From assembly GCA_902517455.1 (NCBI GenBank), contig CABYCN010000001.1, forward strand, positions 110,571 to 174,570: a stretch of 64,000 nt of DNA, read 5' to 3'. This stretch comes from an uncultured Pelagibacteraceae bacterium (GTDB lineage Bacteria > Pseudomonadota > Alphaproteobacteria > Pelagibacterales > Pelagibacteraceae). The notes beneath the pieces are model-generated. The model ran no database searches, was not told the origin of the DNA, and saw only the letters and a program-made list of their open reading frames with translations. The number at the start of each line of letters is the position of its first letter. Positions within the stretch are counted from its first letter, which is position 1. Position numbers and translations under genes: made by a program. This document shows positions 10,121 through 21,101 of the stretch, piece by piece.

Positions 10121-10678
10121 TTATAGTAAAGAATACGGTTTTCTAGAAAAAATTCTTTTTACCATTGGTTTAAAAAATTTTAACGGTAGTGATTTATAAT
10201 TAGGGTCAAATGAATTCTGATCATATTTTTCACAAAAATTGATTGTATCTTGATAATACTTGTGACCTTTATATTTATCTCGCTTATTTCTGTCTCCACC
10301 TAAATGATGCGCATAATAATACATTTGAAATTCACCATGTTTCTTGATTATCCAGTGAGTTTTTTCTGAAACATATGGTTTTAGGATTGAAGCTGCATAT
10401 TCAGAATGATTCATTGGGGCTAATTCATCTCCGATATCATGAAGCAAAGCTGCAACAACCATTTCTTCACTCTCTCCATTATAATGGGCTCTAGTTGCAC
10501 TTTGAAGTGAATGTTCTAATCTTGATATTTGGTAACCTTCCAGAGTCTTTGTAAGATTAGACATAAAATCTATTATCCTATCTGAAGTTTTTTTAGCAAA
10601 ATCTTTTTCATATTTGTCCAAAAAAAGATAATCTTCTTTAGTTCCATTTTTCATTTTTGTAAAACTTACTTTTTTCAT
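10121..10678 (-). CDS. HD-domain protein resembling PhnZ/TmpB-type diiron oxygenases
   Basis: ISRLEHSLQSATRAHYNGESEEMVVAALLHDIGDE plus downstream H and D positions. Confidence 0.65.
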   Translation of the reverse strand: MKKVSFTKMKNGTKEDYLFLDKYEKDFAKKTSDRIIDFMSNLTKTLEGYQISRLEHSLQSATRAHYNGESEEMVVAALLHDIGDELAPMNHSEYAASILKPYVSEKTHWIIKKHGEFQMYYYAHHLGGDRNKRDKYKGHKYYQDTINFCEKYDQNSFDPNYKSLPLKFFKPMVKRIFSRKPYSLL

Positions 10679-10681
10679 TAT

Positions 10682-12163
10682 TTAATTATTTGAAGCTGTA
10701 CTTAACAATGACAGTTGTGTTATTTTACTATTTCCTAATTCGTCAACTGGCTTTACTGGATAATCTCCGGTAAAATAATGGTCAGTTAGTTGTGGATAAG
10801 TTTCATTTCTTTTATCGAAACCAATGGCCTTATACAAACCATTGATTGATAAAAATTTTAAAGATTTAGCTCCAATATATTCTCGTATTTCATCATTAGA
10901 TTTGTTTGCTGCCAACAACTCTTTTTTTGTTGGAGTATCAACTCCATAAAAATCTGGATATTTTATTTCTGGACAAGCTATTCTTACATGTACTTCCTTT
11001 GCTCCTGCGTCATATAACATCTTCACAATTTTATGAGATGTAGTTCCTCTAACAAGCGAGTCATCTATTAGAATTATTCTCTTGTTTTTTATTGTAGTTT
11101 CATTTGCATTTAATTTTAATCTAACTCCTAAACTTCTAATTTTTTGACTTGGTTCAATAAAGGTTCTGCCGACATAATGGTTTCTTATTAGACCGTGTTC
11201 AAAATTAATATTTATTTTCTGGGAAAATCCCAGAGCAGCTGCATTTCCAGAATCCGGTACTGGCACAACTATATCAGCGTCAATATCATTCTCATTAGCA
11301 AGTTCTTTTCCTAAATTCTTTCTGTGCTCGTATGCAGTTTTGTTATCTAAAAGACTATCTGGCCTTGAAAAATATATATATTCGAAAACACACGGCCTCA
11401 TTTTTTTTGGAGGAAATGGTTTAATACTTATCAACTCATTATTCTCTATCAAGACAATTTCTCCGTTTTCAACTTCTCTTAAAAATTTAGCTCCAATTAT
11501 ATCTAACGCACACGTTTCAGATGCTAATACATAACTTTTGCCTAGTTTACCAATTACTAGTGGTCTTATTCCATAGGGATCCCTCACACCTATTAAAGAA
11601 GTTTGAGTCAGCATTACTAAAGCATACCCACCTTGTATTTGAAATATAGCATCGACAACTTTGTCTATTGTTTTTGATCTTTTAGATTTTGCAATTAGTT
11701 GAACAATGGTTTCAGTATCTGAGGTAGTATAAAAAATTGCACCTTCTTCGACTAGCTTATTTCTTAACGAAATTGAATTTGTTAAATTTCCATTATGTGC
11801 AACGCCAATACCACCAGCATTCGTATCTGCAAAAAAAGGCTGAATATTTCTTAGCGTGTTATTTCCAGTAGTACTATAACGATTGTGACCTATTGCATAA
11901 TCACCTTTAAGTTTATTTAAAACTTTTTCTTTATTAAAGTTATCACCCACCAACCCGAATCTTTTTTCTGAATAATAGTTTTTACCATCAAAAGAAACAA
12001 TTCCACATCCCTCTTGACCACGATGTTGTAAAGCATGCAAACCTAAAGCTGTTAAGGCAGAGGCATCGTTTGCATTACTAACTCCAAATACCCCACATTC
12101 TTCTTTTATTTTGGGATCAAAGTTCTTCAATTTTCTCTTTAGAGTCCTGATATGTTTTTTCAT
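10682..12163 (-). CDS. purF: Amidophosphoribosyltransferase
   Basis: CGVFGV N-terminal nucleophile, ALQHRGQEGCGI, PRPP loop IILIDDSLVRGTTS. Confidence 0.97.
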   Translation of the reverse strand: MKKHIRTLKRKLKNFDPKIKEECGVFGVSNANDASALTALGLHALQHRGQEGCGIVSFDGKNYYSEKRFGLVGDNFNKEKVLNKLKGDYAIGHNRYSTTGNNTLRNIQPFFADTNAGGIGVAHNGNLTNSISLRNKLVEEGAIFYTTSDTETIVQLIAKSKRSKTIDKVVDAIFQIQGGYALVMLTQTSLIGVRDPYGIRPLVIGKLGKSYVLASETCALDIIGAKFLREVENGEIVLIENNELISIKPFPPKKMRPCVFEYIYFSRPDSLLDNKTAYEHRKNLGKELANENDIDADIVVPVPDSGNAAALGFSQKININFEHGLIRNHYVGRTFIEPSQKIRSLGVRLKLNANETTIKNKRIILIDDSLVRGTTSHKIVKMLYDAGAKEVHVRIACPEIKYPDFYGVDTPTKKELLAANKSNDEIREYIGAKSLKFLSINGLYKAIGFDKRNETYPQLTDHYFTGDYPVKPVDELGNSKITQLSLLSTASNN

Positions 12164-12662
12164 TTGGAAATTCTTTTAATAAATAATTACTACCTTTTTC
12201 TAAATATAGAAAGATGAATGATTTGTCCAAATTTATTGGCCATTTATCGTAGTTATACACAATATGTACGCCTGAAAATATGAATATACAAATAATATAG
12301 GCCCTGACGAATCCAAAAAAAAAACCAAAAATTTTATCTAAGCTACCTATTCCTGAATAACTAACAGCTTTACTAATTCCGCGGTTAACCATCAAGACCA
12401 AAAATACTACAATTATAAAAATTATTATTCCAAGTCCAATATCAAGTACATATTCATTATCAATTATATCTTTAAAATAAGGTTTGATTTTTGGAAAGAT
12501 GATTAGAGTTATCACATAAGCTAACAACCATTTGGCCATTGATAAAATACTTAACACAAAACCTTTTTTGTAACATTTTATTAGTGAGAGAACAGTAAAG
12601 ATTAAGTAGATAAGATCAATAACAGAAATTGCCTCATAAAAGTCATTTAGCACTTCAAGCAT
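12117..12662 (-). CDS. cvpA: CvpA family protein
   Basis: Four-TM CvpA pattern, located directly upstream of purF and overlapping it by 47 nt. Confidence 0.88.
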   Translation of the reverse strand: MLEVLNDFYEAISVIDLIYLIFTVLSLIKCYKKGFVLSILSMAKWLLAYVITLIIFPKIKPYFKDIIDNEYVLDIGLGIIIFIIVVFLVLMVNRGISKAVSYSGIGSLDKIFGFFFGFVRAYIICIFIFSGVHIVYNYDKWPINLDKSFIFLYLEKGSNYLLKEFPNEKTYQDSKEKIEEL

Positions 12663-12666
12663 CTAA

Positions 12667-15054
12667 TTATTTTTTAAATGGTTTAATTAATAGTATTAAA
12701 GTAGGAAGCAAAGTTAGGACTGAAATCATTGCTAATAACATAGCTAAACCTGTAAAGATACCAAAGTAAATGGTAGGAATAAACTTAGATAAAACTAGTA
12801 TTGAAAATCCAAAAACAATCGTAATGGATGTGTTTAAAATTGCTTTACCTACAGTAGAATGACACAGAACGAGAGTTTTGTTGTATTCACCTAAAATATT
12901 AAACTCCTCTTTGAAACGGTAGATATAATGGATACTATTGTCTACAGCTATTCCAATAGTAATCGCAGCAATAGTAATTGTCATCATATCAAGAGGGATG
13001 CCAAGCAATCCTATGATTCCAAGTATAAAAAAAGCAGCTATAAAATTAGGTACCACACCAATTAAAGATAATTTAATATTCTTGAAAAGTATTAAGAACA
13101 TAACAAATATACCTATCATGACTAATCCTAAAGTAAGAATTTGTGATTTAAAAAGACTTTGGAGTAAATTGTTAAATAAAATTAAAACCCCTGCAAGTTT
13201 ATACTCTTCTTCTTTTAATTTTAGTTTATTTATTAAGTCATAGTTTATTTTGTTAATTAAATCGTTTCTTCTTAAATTTTTTTGAGAGTCTATTATCCGA
13301 AGATTAATTCTTGCCTCATTATCTTCAATAGAGATGTAAGGATCAATTATTTCAGATTTTATACTTTTTGGTATTTTTGAGTATAAAACTCCCATCTCTA
13401 AAGTGCCCAAGGGCTTATTATTGTTAAGCAACGTGGCCACATCAATAATTGAGGAAAATGATATAACTTTTCCAACTTGAGGTAAGCTATCTAAGTAATT
13501 ATGAACTCTAGCTATTTTGTCAATCTTATCTTTAGTAAACCAGTATTTTTCATCATTCTCATCATCTTCAGCCCCCCAATCTTCGAATTCATCTTCTTGA
13601 TCAATTTTTGGTATTTCTCCTTTCGAAAATTTTATTATTACCTCAAGAGGTGTGGTCCCGCCTAATTTTTCATCTATTAGTTTCATTCCTTTATAAATTT
13701 CTGTTTTCTTACTAAAATAATTTATGAAACTATTCTCAACTTCCAGACGACTAATTCCAATTAAACTTAATACAATTACTAATCCTGTTAAAGTAAAAAT
13801 TATTTTTTGATTATTTTGAGATATTTTAGCAAAAAAAGAGGTGATGCTTGAATCTTCGTATTTTTTAAGAGAAATGTTTTCTTTTGGGACAAAGCTAATA
13901 AGAGTGGGCAATAATGTAAATGTTATAATAAAAGAGGTTATTAAACCTAAAGTCATCATCCAACCAAAATCAATAATGGGTTTTATTTCACTAAAAATAA
14001 GAGATAGAAATGCAATGATAGTAGTTAAAACAGTGTACAAAATAGGCCAAAACATTTTTTTTGTAGTTAAAGTAACTAATTCTATAACATTTTTTGAGGG
14101 ATGATCCTGTCTGAGCTGTAAAAATCTAGTGCTTATATGAATATTCATTGCCATAGTTAAAATTAACATCAGAGCAATAAAGTTTGATGAGATAACAGTA
14201 ACTTTCCAACCTAACAATCCAAGTATTCCTGTCATGATTACCACTGAAAAAAAACAACTACTTATGGGGACTATGATCCAAATTAGTTTGCGAAAAACGA
14301 ACCACAAAGTTGCAATAATAAATAATAGTACTCCTATACCGAAGACAATAATATCACTTTTGATAAATGACATCATATCATCAGCTATCATTGGAATCCC
14401 ACCTAAATGAATTTTACCAATATTCTCATAGCTTTTAATAACATCCCTTATCTCAATAATATTTTGATGGTTTTGTTTTTTTATTTTTTCTTTTAATTTC
14501 TCAGCTTCTTTTTTTGATTTATCATTAATATTTACTAATTCTTTATTTTTTTTTATATTAACAATGATACCACTTGTTTTACCATCTTCACTAATCACAA
14601 AATTTCTAAAGACAGGGCTACTAATAATTTCATTAAAACCTCTATCTCTATTGACATCTTCATCTTTAAGAGTTTTAAATTTTTCAAGTCGTTCTTGGAG
14701 AGGCGCGTCAGAACTATCTAGTAGAGGTATATCCAGCAAAGTTATTACACTATGCACCCAAGTTAAACTTTGTATCTTGTACTTTAGACTTAAGAGATTG
14801 TTAATTGAGGTATCAGAAATCATACCTTCATTAGGAGTATATGTTAATATTAAAAATTCTTTAGAGCCATATCTTTCAGATATTTCCTCAAGATATTTTA
14901 GGTCAGGATCTCCTTCAATTAAAAGTGTTTCAGAAGATGCATCTAATTTAAAATCTTTTGAATAATACCCAAAACTCAATAGAGTGATAAGCAGAATTGT
15001 AAAAATTAATTTTGGATTTTTGAGTATTGCATTTTGATAAAATTGGGTGAACAT
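12667..15054 (-). CDS. RND/MMPL superfamily exporter
   Basis: Two repeated membrane halves; AITIGIAVDNSIHYIYRFKEE. Confidence 0.88.
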   Translation of the reverse strand: MFTQFYQNAILKNPKLIFTILLITLLSFGYYSKDFKLDASSETLLIEGDPDLKYLEEISERYGSKEFLILTYTPNEGMISDTSINNLLSLKYKIQSLTWVHSVITLLDIPLLDSSDAPLQERLEKFKTLKDEDVNRDRGFNEIISSPVFRNFVISEDGKTSGIIVNIKKNKELVNINDKSKKEAEKLKEKIKKQNHQNIIEIRDVIKSYENIGKIHLGGIPMIADDMMSFIKSDIIVFGIGVLLFIIATLWFVFRKLIWIIVPISSCFFSVVIMTGILGLLGWKVTVISSNFIALMLILTMAMNIHISTRFLQLRQDHPSKNVIELVTLTTKKMFWPILYTVLTTIIAFLSLIFSEIKPIIDFGWMMTLGLITSFIITFTLLPTLISFVPKENISLKKYEDSSITSFFAKISQNNQKIIFTLTGLVIVLSLIGISRLEVENSFINYFSKKTEIYKGMKLIDEKLGGTTPLEVIIKFSKGEIPKIDQEDEFEDWGAEDDENDEKYWFTKDKIDKIARVHNYLDSLPQVGKVISFSSIIDVATLLNNNKPLGTLEMGVLYSKIPKSIKSEIIDPYISIEDNEARINLRIIDSQKNLRRNDLINKINYDLINKLKLKEEEYKLAGVLILFNNLLQSLFKSQILTLGLVMIGIFVMFLILFKNIKLSLIGVVPNFIAAFFILGIIGLLGIPLDMMTITIAAITIGIAVDNSIHYIYRFKEEFNILGEYNKTLVLCHSTVGKAILNTSITIVFGFSILVLSKFIPTIYFGIFTGLAMLLAMISVLTLLPTLILLIKPFKK

Positions 15055-15076
15055 TTAACCCCTTTTATATTGGAAT

Positions 15077-16495
15077 TTAACGGATTTGAGTATCCTTAAA
15101 TTTTGTAAACATAGCTTCAAACTCTAACATCACATTTCCAGTTGGACCATGTCTTTGTTTACCAATGATTAATTCTGCTAAATTTGAAACTTCATTCATT
15201 TTTGCTTGCCATTCTGCATGTTCTACTGTGGCTGGTCTAGGTTCTTTATTTTCCAAATAATATGATTCTCTATAGACAAACATAACTACATCAGCATCTT
15301 GTTCAATTGAACCAGATTCTCTTAGATCTGATAATTGAGGTTTTTTATTGTCTCTTTGCTCCACTTGTCTTGATAATTGAGATAGAGCTAAAACTGGAAC
15401 TGATAGTTCTTTAGCCAATGCTTTTAAACCTTGAGTAATTTCTGAAACTTCTTGAACACGTCCATCTTTATAATTTAGAGAACCTTTCATTAATTGAATA
15501 TAGTCAACAACAATCATATCAAGACCGTGTATTCTTTTAATTCGTCTTGCTCTATTACTCATTGCAGCGATACTTATTGCAGGAGTTTCATCTATAAATA
15601 ATGGCAGTTCTGAAATATTTTTAGAGGTCTCTATAAATTTATCAAATTGCTCATCAGAAATTTTTCCCCTTCGTATATCATTAGACTTTATTCTTGATTG
15701 TTCAGCAAGTATTCTTGTAGATAATTGTTCAGAGGACATTTCTAATGAAAAAAAAGCAACACAAGATTTCCTTTCACTTTCTTGAAGTTTTTGAGCAGCG
15801 TTAAATGCTATATTAGTTGCTAATGCAGTTTTTCCCATCCCGGGTCTACCCGCTATTATGATTAGATCAGATTTATGAAGACCTCCTAATCTATCGTCTA
15901 AATCTTTTAATCCGGTTGGAACTCCTACTATACCTGCTTCATTCTTATAAGCTGCTGAAGCCATCTCAATTGTTTGTCTCATAGCTTCATCAAATTTAAT
16001 TAATGACGAATTAAAAGAACCCTTTTCAGCTAGATCAAATAATAATCTCTCAGAATTTTCAATAATACTTTGACCATTAGTATTCAAGTCATTTAGTTTT
16101 GCTGTATCAATTGTTTGCTCAGAAATCTTAATTAATTCTCTTCTCACAAACATATCATATATAATTTTTGAATATTCTGTTGACTGTCTTACAGATGTGG
16201 AAAATTTTGTTACTTTAACTAAATAATCAGGAACGTTTAAATCATCTTGTTCATCTTCAAAATAATTTTTTAAAGTGATGGGATTAGCTAGCATTCCTTT
16301 ATAGATAAGGCTTTCAATGGCAGAAAATATTTTTTGATGCATAGGGTCATAAAAATTATTACTAGAAATTATTGTATTGATTTCATCAAAAATTTCATTT
16401 GTTACTAATATTGAACCAATAACTGACTGTTCAGCTTCAATATTGTTTGGCAATTCCTTAAATTTATCTTTAACTAAGCTGAGATTATTTTCCAT
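15077..16495 (-). CDS. dnaB: Replicative DNA helicase
   Basis: PNNIEAEQSVIGSIL, GRPGMGKTALATN, SLEMSSEQLSTRIL, DLRESGSIEQDADVV. Confidence 0.97.
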   Translation of the reverse strand: MENNLSLVKDKFKELPNNIEAEQSVIGSILVTNEIFDEINTIISSNNFYDPMHQKIFSAIESLIYKGMLANPITLKNYFEDEQDDLNVPDYLVKVTKFSTSVRQSTEYSKIIYDMFVRRELIKISEQTIDTAKLNDLNTNGQSIIENSERLLFDLAEKGSFNSSLIKFDEAMRQTIEMASAAYKNEAGIVGVPTGLKDLDDRLGGLHKSDLIIIAGRPGMGKTALATNIAFNAAQKLQESERKSCVAFFSLEMSSEQLSTRILAEQSRIKSNDIRRGKISDEQFDKFIETSKNISELPLFIDETPAISIAAMSNRARRIKRIHGLDMIVVDYIQLMKGSLNYKDGRVQEVSEITQGLKALAKELSVPVLALSQLSRQVEQRDNKKPQLSDLRESGSIEQDADVVMFVYRESYYLENKEPRPATVEHAEWQAKMNEVSNLAELIIGKQRHGPTGNVMLEFEAMFTKFKDTQIR

Positions 16496-16562
16496 ACGTA
16501 GAATTTATATAAAAAAAAATAGAATTACATTCTAAAAAAAGGATGGGGAAAAAATTGTATAA

Positions 16563-17021
16563 TTATTGAATGGTTTCTTCTGTATCTACTATAATTGTAA
16601 TTTCAGCATCAACTTCAGAGTGTAAAAAAATTTTTACTTTAAATTTACCTAATGATTTAATTTCTTGAATTGGTTGTATCATTGATGGCTTTATCTCAAT
16701 TTTTTCTTTTTCGTATATAAGTTTTGAGATTTCTGTAGGTTTTACTGAACCATATAATTCTTTATTTTCCGTACTTAGTTTCTTAATTTCAAACATTTTT
16801 TTATTTATCTTTTCAAAAACTTTTTTTGCTAGGTCTTTTTTTTCATTATCTTTTTTAGCTAAATCAGATTTAATTTTTTCAACTTGAGTAATATTTTCTT
16901 TGGAGGCATATAAAGCTTTGTGGTTAGCAATTAAAAAGTTTCTTGCATAACCTCTTTTGACATCTATAATGTCTCCTATAGAGCCAAATTTTTTTAAATT
17001 TTCTAACAAAATTACTTTCAT
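16563..17021 (-). CDS. rplI: 50S ribosomal protein bL9
   Basis: MKVILLENLKKFGSIGDIIDVKRGYARNFLI. Confidence 0.96.
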   Translation of the reverse strand: MKVILLENLKKFGSIGDIIDVKRGYARNFLIANHKALYASKENITQVEKIKSDLAKKDNEKKDLAKKVFEKINKKMFEIKKLSTENKELYGSVKPTEISKLIYEKEKIEIKPSMIQPIQEIKSLGKFKVKIFLHSEVDAEITIIVDTEETIQ

Positions 17022-17022
17022 T

Positions 17023-17295
17023 TTATATTAACGCTAGGTTTCTTGCCCTTTTTATAGACAATGAAAGTTCCCTTTGTTTTTTTTGACAAACATTAGTAAT
17101 TCTAGAAGGTAAAATCTTACCATTTTCAGACATGTATTTCTTTAAAAGCTTAATATTCTTATAATCAATTTTTGGAGCACCCTTTGCAGATAGCGGGCAA
17201 TTTTTTTTAAATTTATATTTATTTGGTTGAAAAATACTTAATTTAGCAAAGTTACTTTGTTTACTTTTTTTATTTCCACTTTGTCTTTTTGGCAT
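17023..17295 (-). CDS. rpsR: 30S ribosomal protein bS18
   Basis: [48 protein letters not shown]. Confidence 0.96.
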   Translation of the reverse strand: MPKRQSGNKKSKQSNFAKLSIFQPNKYKFKKNCPLSAKGAPKIDYKNIKLLKKYMSENGKILPSRITNVCQKKQRELSLSIKRARNLALI

Positions 17296-17303
17296 ATTGA
17301 TAT

Positions 17304-17648
17304 TTAATTTTCTCTTTTTTGATCTTCATCTTTTTTTGAAAAATAATTTGTTTCTAAATCAAAATCTTTTACTTTAACTGTTAAGTATCGCAGAAGTTTT
17401 TTGTCAATTACCTCGTTTTTTTCAAGCTCATTTATTATATTGCCTTTACCTTTTATCTTAAAATGTATGTAGCTACCTTTTTTATTTTTTTTAATCAAAT
17501 ATGACAGATTTAGAAGTCCCCAGTTTTCAGTTTTAACTACCTCACCATTATTTTTTTCTATTATTTTGGAATATTTTTCAGTTAATTGTTTAATCTCACT
17601 TGGGGAGGTGTCTTGACGAGCTATAATTGTATGTTCGTATAAATTCAT
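17304..17648 (-). CDS. rpsF: 30S ribosomal protein bS6
   Basis: [25 protein letters not shown]; operon with rpsR and rplI. Confidence 0.95.
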   Translation of the reverse strand: MNLYEHTIIARQDTSPSEIKQLTEKYSKIIEKNNGEVVKTENWGLLNLSYLIKKNKKGSYIHFKIKGKGNIINELEKNEVIDKKLLRYLTVKVKDFDLETNYFSKKDEDQKREN

Positions 17649-17734
17649 TATTGTTCTTTTATAAAATCTGAGGATATACTATTATAAAGTCGCAATTTCA
17701 ATAGCTAAAAGGTTAAAAAAAAGGTTTTTTAAAG

Positions 17735-18661
17735 ATGTTTTCGGTAATTTTTCCAGGTCAAGGATCTCAACTTGTAGGAATGGGTAAGGATCTTTTTGAA
17801 AAATATGATTTAGTTAAGAATTTATTCAAAGAAGCTGATGATGTTTTAAATTTTCATTTATCCAAAACTATTTTAGAGGGACCTAAGGAAGATCTAAATC
17901 TTACTACTAATACGCAGCCAGCAATTTTTTTAATTAGTTATTCAATTTTTAAAATAATTAAAAATGAATTTAATATAAATTTGAATAAAGCAGATTATTT
18001 TGCCGGACATTCCTTGGGTGAGTATTCTGCCTTATCTTGTGCAGAATATCTTGATTTTCCTACCACTATTAAATTATTAAGAATTCGAGGAGAAGCAATG
18101 CAAAATGCAGTACCAAATGCTGAAGGTGGGATGATTGCAGTATTAGGTACAAGTATCGAAGTATTAGAAAAAATACTTGAAGATAATAAAAAAGATCTTT
18201 TTGTTGAAATAGCAAATGACAATTCTGAGGGTCAGATAGTTGTGAGCGGTAAAAATCTAGATTTAGGAAAATTAACTTTAATTTTAAAATCACATAATAT
18301 AAGGAGTCTCAAACTACCAGTTAGTGCACCTTTTCACTGTAAACTCATGAACAAGGCCACGCAAGTTATGAAAAAAGAGCTTGATGAAACTTCTTTTTTA
18401 AATGGAAAAAATTTACTAATTTCAAATGTTACAGCCAAAGTAATATCTGACAAGCACGAAATAAAAAAATTACTTGTTGATCAAATTGAGAATAGAGTTA
18501 GATGGAGAGAAAGTATTATCTATATGATAAGCAAAGGAGTCGATCATTTTATTGAAATTGGGCCAGGTAAAGTATTATCAGGTTTAATTAAAAGAACAGC
18601 TAAAAATGTAAAAATTAATACAATTAACATCGAGAGTGATATAAAAGATTTAAAGATATGA
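17735..18661 (+). CDS. fabD: Malonyl-CoA:ACP transacylase
   Basis: FPGQGSQLVGMG, GHSLGEYSAL, SAPFHCKLM. Confidence 0.96.
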   Translation: MFSVIFPGQGSQLVGMGKDLFEKYDLVKNLFKEADDVLNFHLSKTILEGPKEDLNLTTNTQPAIFLISYSIFKIIKNEFNINLNKADYFAGHSLGEYSALSCAEYLDFPTTIKLLRIRGEAMQNAVPNAEGGMIAVLGTSIEVLEKILEDNKKDLFVEIANDNSEGQIVVSGKNLDLGKLTLILKSHNIRSLKLPVSAPFHCKLMNKATQVMKKELDETSFLNGKNLLISNVTAKVISDKHEIKKLLVDQIENRVRWRESIIYMISKGVDHFIEIGPGKVLSGLIKRTAKNVKINTINIESDIKDLKI

Positions 18662-19395
18662 ATGATTTAAAAAATAAAAATATTATCGTTACAGGTGCAT
18701 CAGGAGGAATAGGTAATTCAATTATTGAACAACTTCATAATTGTGGAGCAAATATATTAGCATCTGGAACAAAAATTGAAAAACTTGAGGAATTAAAAAA
18801 GAAATTTAAAAACATTAAAATTCTAAAATTTGATATTTCACAAAGTGATAAAATTGCTAGTTTTATTGATGAGGCTACAATCAGCCTTGGAGAACAATTG
18901 GATTGCCTAGTTAATAATGCGGGAATAACTCAAGACAACTTAGCAATTCGAATGAGTTTGGATGAATGGAAAAAAGTAATTGATATAAATTTAACATCAA
19001 CATTTTTACTAACTAAATTTGCAGTTAAAAAAATGTTAAGAACTAAGTCAGGAAAAATCATTAATATAACTTCTATTGTTGGTCATACTGGAAATCAAGG
19101 ACAAAGTAATTATACTGCTTCCAAAGCTGGAGTAGTAGCGATGTCAAAAAGTTTAGCTTTAGAGTATGCAAGAAAAAATATAAATATAAATTGCATTTCA
19201 CCAGGATTTGTTAAAACAGCTATGACAGATAAAATTGATGAAAAACATAGGGAAACTATAATCTCAAAGATACCTTGCGGTAGATTAGGAAAACCTGAAG
19301 ACATTGCAAATGCTGTTCTTTTTTTAGCATCAAATCAATCTGATTATATTAACGGTGAAACACTTCATGTTAATGGTGGTATGTATATGGCTTGA
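18658..19395 (+). CDS. fabG: 3-oxoacyl-ACP reductase
   Basis: SDR: TGASGGIG, NNAGIT, YTASKAGVV; follows fabD with 4-nt overlap. Confidence 0.95.
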   Translation: MNDLKNKNIIVTGASGGIGNSIIEQLHNCGANILASGTKIEKLEELKKKFKNIKILKFDISQSDKIASFIDEATISLGEQLDCLVNNAGITQDNLAIRMSLDEWKKVIDINLTSTFLLTKFAVKKMLRTKSGKIINITSIVGHTGNQGQSNYTASKAGVVAMSKSLALEYARKNININCISPGFVKTAMTDKIDEKHRETIISKIPCGRLGKPEDIANAVLFLASNQSDYINGETLHVNGGMYMA

Positions 19396-19444
19396 CAAAA
19401 TAAGTTTTTAAACTATTAAGAATTTATAACAATAAAGGATCAAT

Positions 19445-19684
19445 ATGTCAGAAGATGTTTCGAGCAAAGTAAAAAAAATAGTAGCAGACCACCTCGGTAT
19501 AGAAGAGGCAAAAGTAACAGAAGAGTCTAGTTTCATAGATGATTTAGGCGCAGATAGTTTAGATACTGTAGAGTTAGTAATGGCTTTCGAGGAGGAGTTT
19601 GGTTCAGAAATTTCCGACAGTGAAGCTGAAAAAATTTTAACTGTTGGAGATGCAGTTAAATTTATTGAAGGAAAAGCTAACTAA
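19445..19684 (+). CDS. acpP: Acyl carrier protein
   Basis: [20 protein letters not shown]. Confidence 0.97.
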   Translation: MSEDVSSKVKKIVADHLGIEEAKVTEESSFIDDLGADSLDTVELVMAFEEEFGSEISDSEAEKILTVGDAVKFIEGKAN

Positions 19685-19691
19685 ATATTAA

Positions 19692-20324
19692 ATGCCCACA
19701 GATATTGATGGGGTAATGATAATTTTATCATCTCCCTCTGGAGCTGGCAAAACAAGTTTAGTTAATCTTCTTTCAAGATTAGAAAATTTTGAAATATCGA
19801 TTTCACATACCACCCGCAAACCAAGACCTAACGAAATTCCTGATAAAGATTATTATTTTGTAAAAAAGGATAAGTTTAAAAGATTAATTAAGGATGAAGA
19901 ATTCTTAGAATATGCTAAAGTTTTTAATAATTACTATGGAACATCTAGGACTCCAGTTATAGATAAATTAAATAAAGGAAAAAATATTTTGTTTGATATA
20001 GATTGGCAAGGTGCAGATCAGATTAAAAATAAAAAGCTAAATTATAAATTAATCACTTTCTTTATACTGCCTCCGAGTAAAAAAGTTCTATTTGAGAGAT
20101 TATCGAATAGGGATATGAAAGATAAATTAATTGCAGATGAGAGAATGAAACAGTTTAGCAGGGATGTATTACATTGGATTAATTATGATTATGTTGTCAT
20201 TAATGAGGATTTGCAAAGTTGTTATCTAAAAATTAAAAAACTAATTGAAGCAGAATTAAATGATGGATCAAAAGATTATGATCTTGAGTATATCAGAAAT
20301 CATGTAGAAAAATTAACTTCTTAA
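19692..20324 (+). CDS. gmk: Guanylate kinase
   Basis: [31 protein letters not shown]. Confidence 0.96.
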   Translation: MPTDIDGVMIILSSPSGAGKTSLVNLLSRLENFEISISHTTRKPRPNEIPDKDYYFVKKDKFKRLIKDEEFLEYAKVFNNYYGTSRTPVIDKLNKGKNILFDIDWQGADQIKNKKLNYKLITFFILPPSKKVLFERLSNRDMKDKLIADERMKQFSRDVLHWINYDYVVINEDLQSCYLKIKKLIEAELNDGSKDYDLEYIRNHVEKLTS

Positions 20325-21101
20325 TTTTTCGTATTCCTCTGCTAACTTGTAGTAAGTTTTAAAGTTTAAATTATGGGGTCGCAAATTTAGACTAATAGCG
20401 AGTTTTTTTAAAATAAATAAGTTATTCTGGAATAGTTGATTATAAGGTTTTTTAATCATTTTTCTTCGGTGATTAAAAAATATTCTAGTAATTTTTTCCA
20501 AATTTTTAGGATCTCTAAGTTTTATAAAATCTTTTTTTAAAGAAAAAAATAATAAAGAACTTTTTACTTTTGGCTCAGGAGAGAAGCTTTCAGGATCAAT
20601 ATCAATTATTTTTTTGATATCTAATTTCCAATTAGCCAAAATTGTTAATCTACCATAACTCGAAGAATTATATTTTGAAATAATTCTATCTGCCACCTCT
20701 TTTTGAAACATCAATATTAAATTACTAAACCATATTTTTTTATCATTTAAATTCAAAATCCATTTACACAAAATTTCAGTAGATATGTTATAGGGTAAAT
20801 TTCCAAAAACTATCAATTTATCCTCAGATAAAGAATCTTCTCTAAATTTCAGCACATCCTCATTAATAATTGTGATTTTGTTTGTAAAATTGTTACGTAA
20901 TAGTATTGCTAAATTCTTATCTTTCTCAATTACATAAATTTTTTTAGGTTTTTTCTTTAGTAATGCTGAAGTTAGATTTCCTGTACCAGGGCCTATTTCT
21001 AGAATTGTTTTATTCTTTATTTCAAGAACGCTTGATATTTTACTGATGATATTATTATCAATCAAAAAATTTTGTCCTAAACTTTTCTTAGCTTTTATCA
21101 C
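20313..21101 (-). CDS. rsmA: 16S rRNA (adenine1518/1519-N6) dimethyltransferase
   Basis: [34 protein letters not shown]. Confidence 0.95.
   Translation of the reverse strand: MIKAKKSLGQNFLIDNNIISKISSVLEIKNKTILEIGPGTGNLTSALLKKKPKKIYVIEKDKNLAILLRNNFTNKITIINEDVLKFREDSLSEDKLIVFGNLPYNISTEILCKWILNLNDKKIWFSNLILMFQKEVADRIISKYNSSSYGRLTILANWKLDIKKIIDIDPESFSPEPKVKSSLLFFSLKKDFIKLRDPKNLEKITRIFFNHRRKMIKKPYNQLFQNNLFILKKLAISLNLRPHNLNFKTYYKLAEEYEKLRS

Noticed and set aside
12938-13243. 101-aa plus-strand ORF (also 13841-14104 and 14564-14965)
   Set aside because: Antisense to the RND exporter; compositional artefacts of a long membrane gene.
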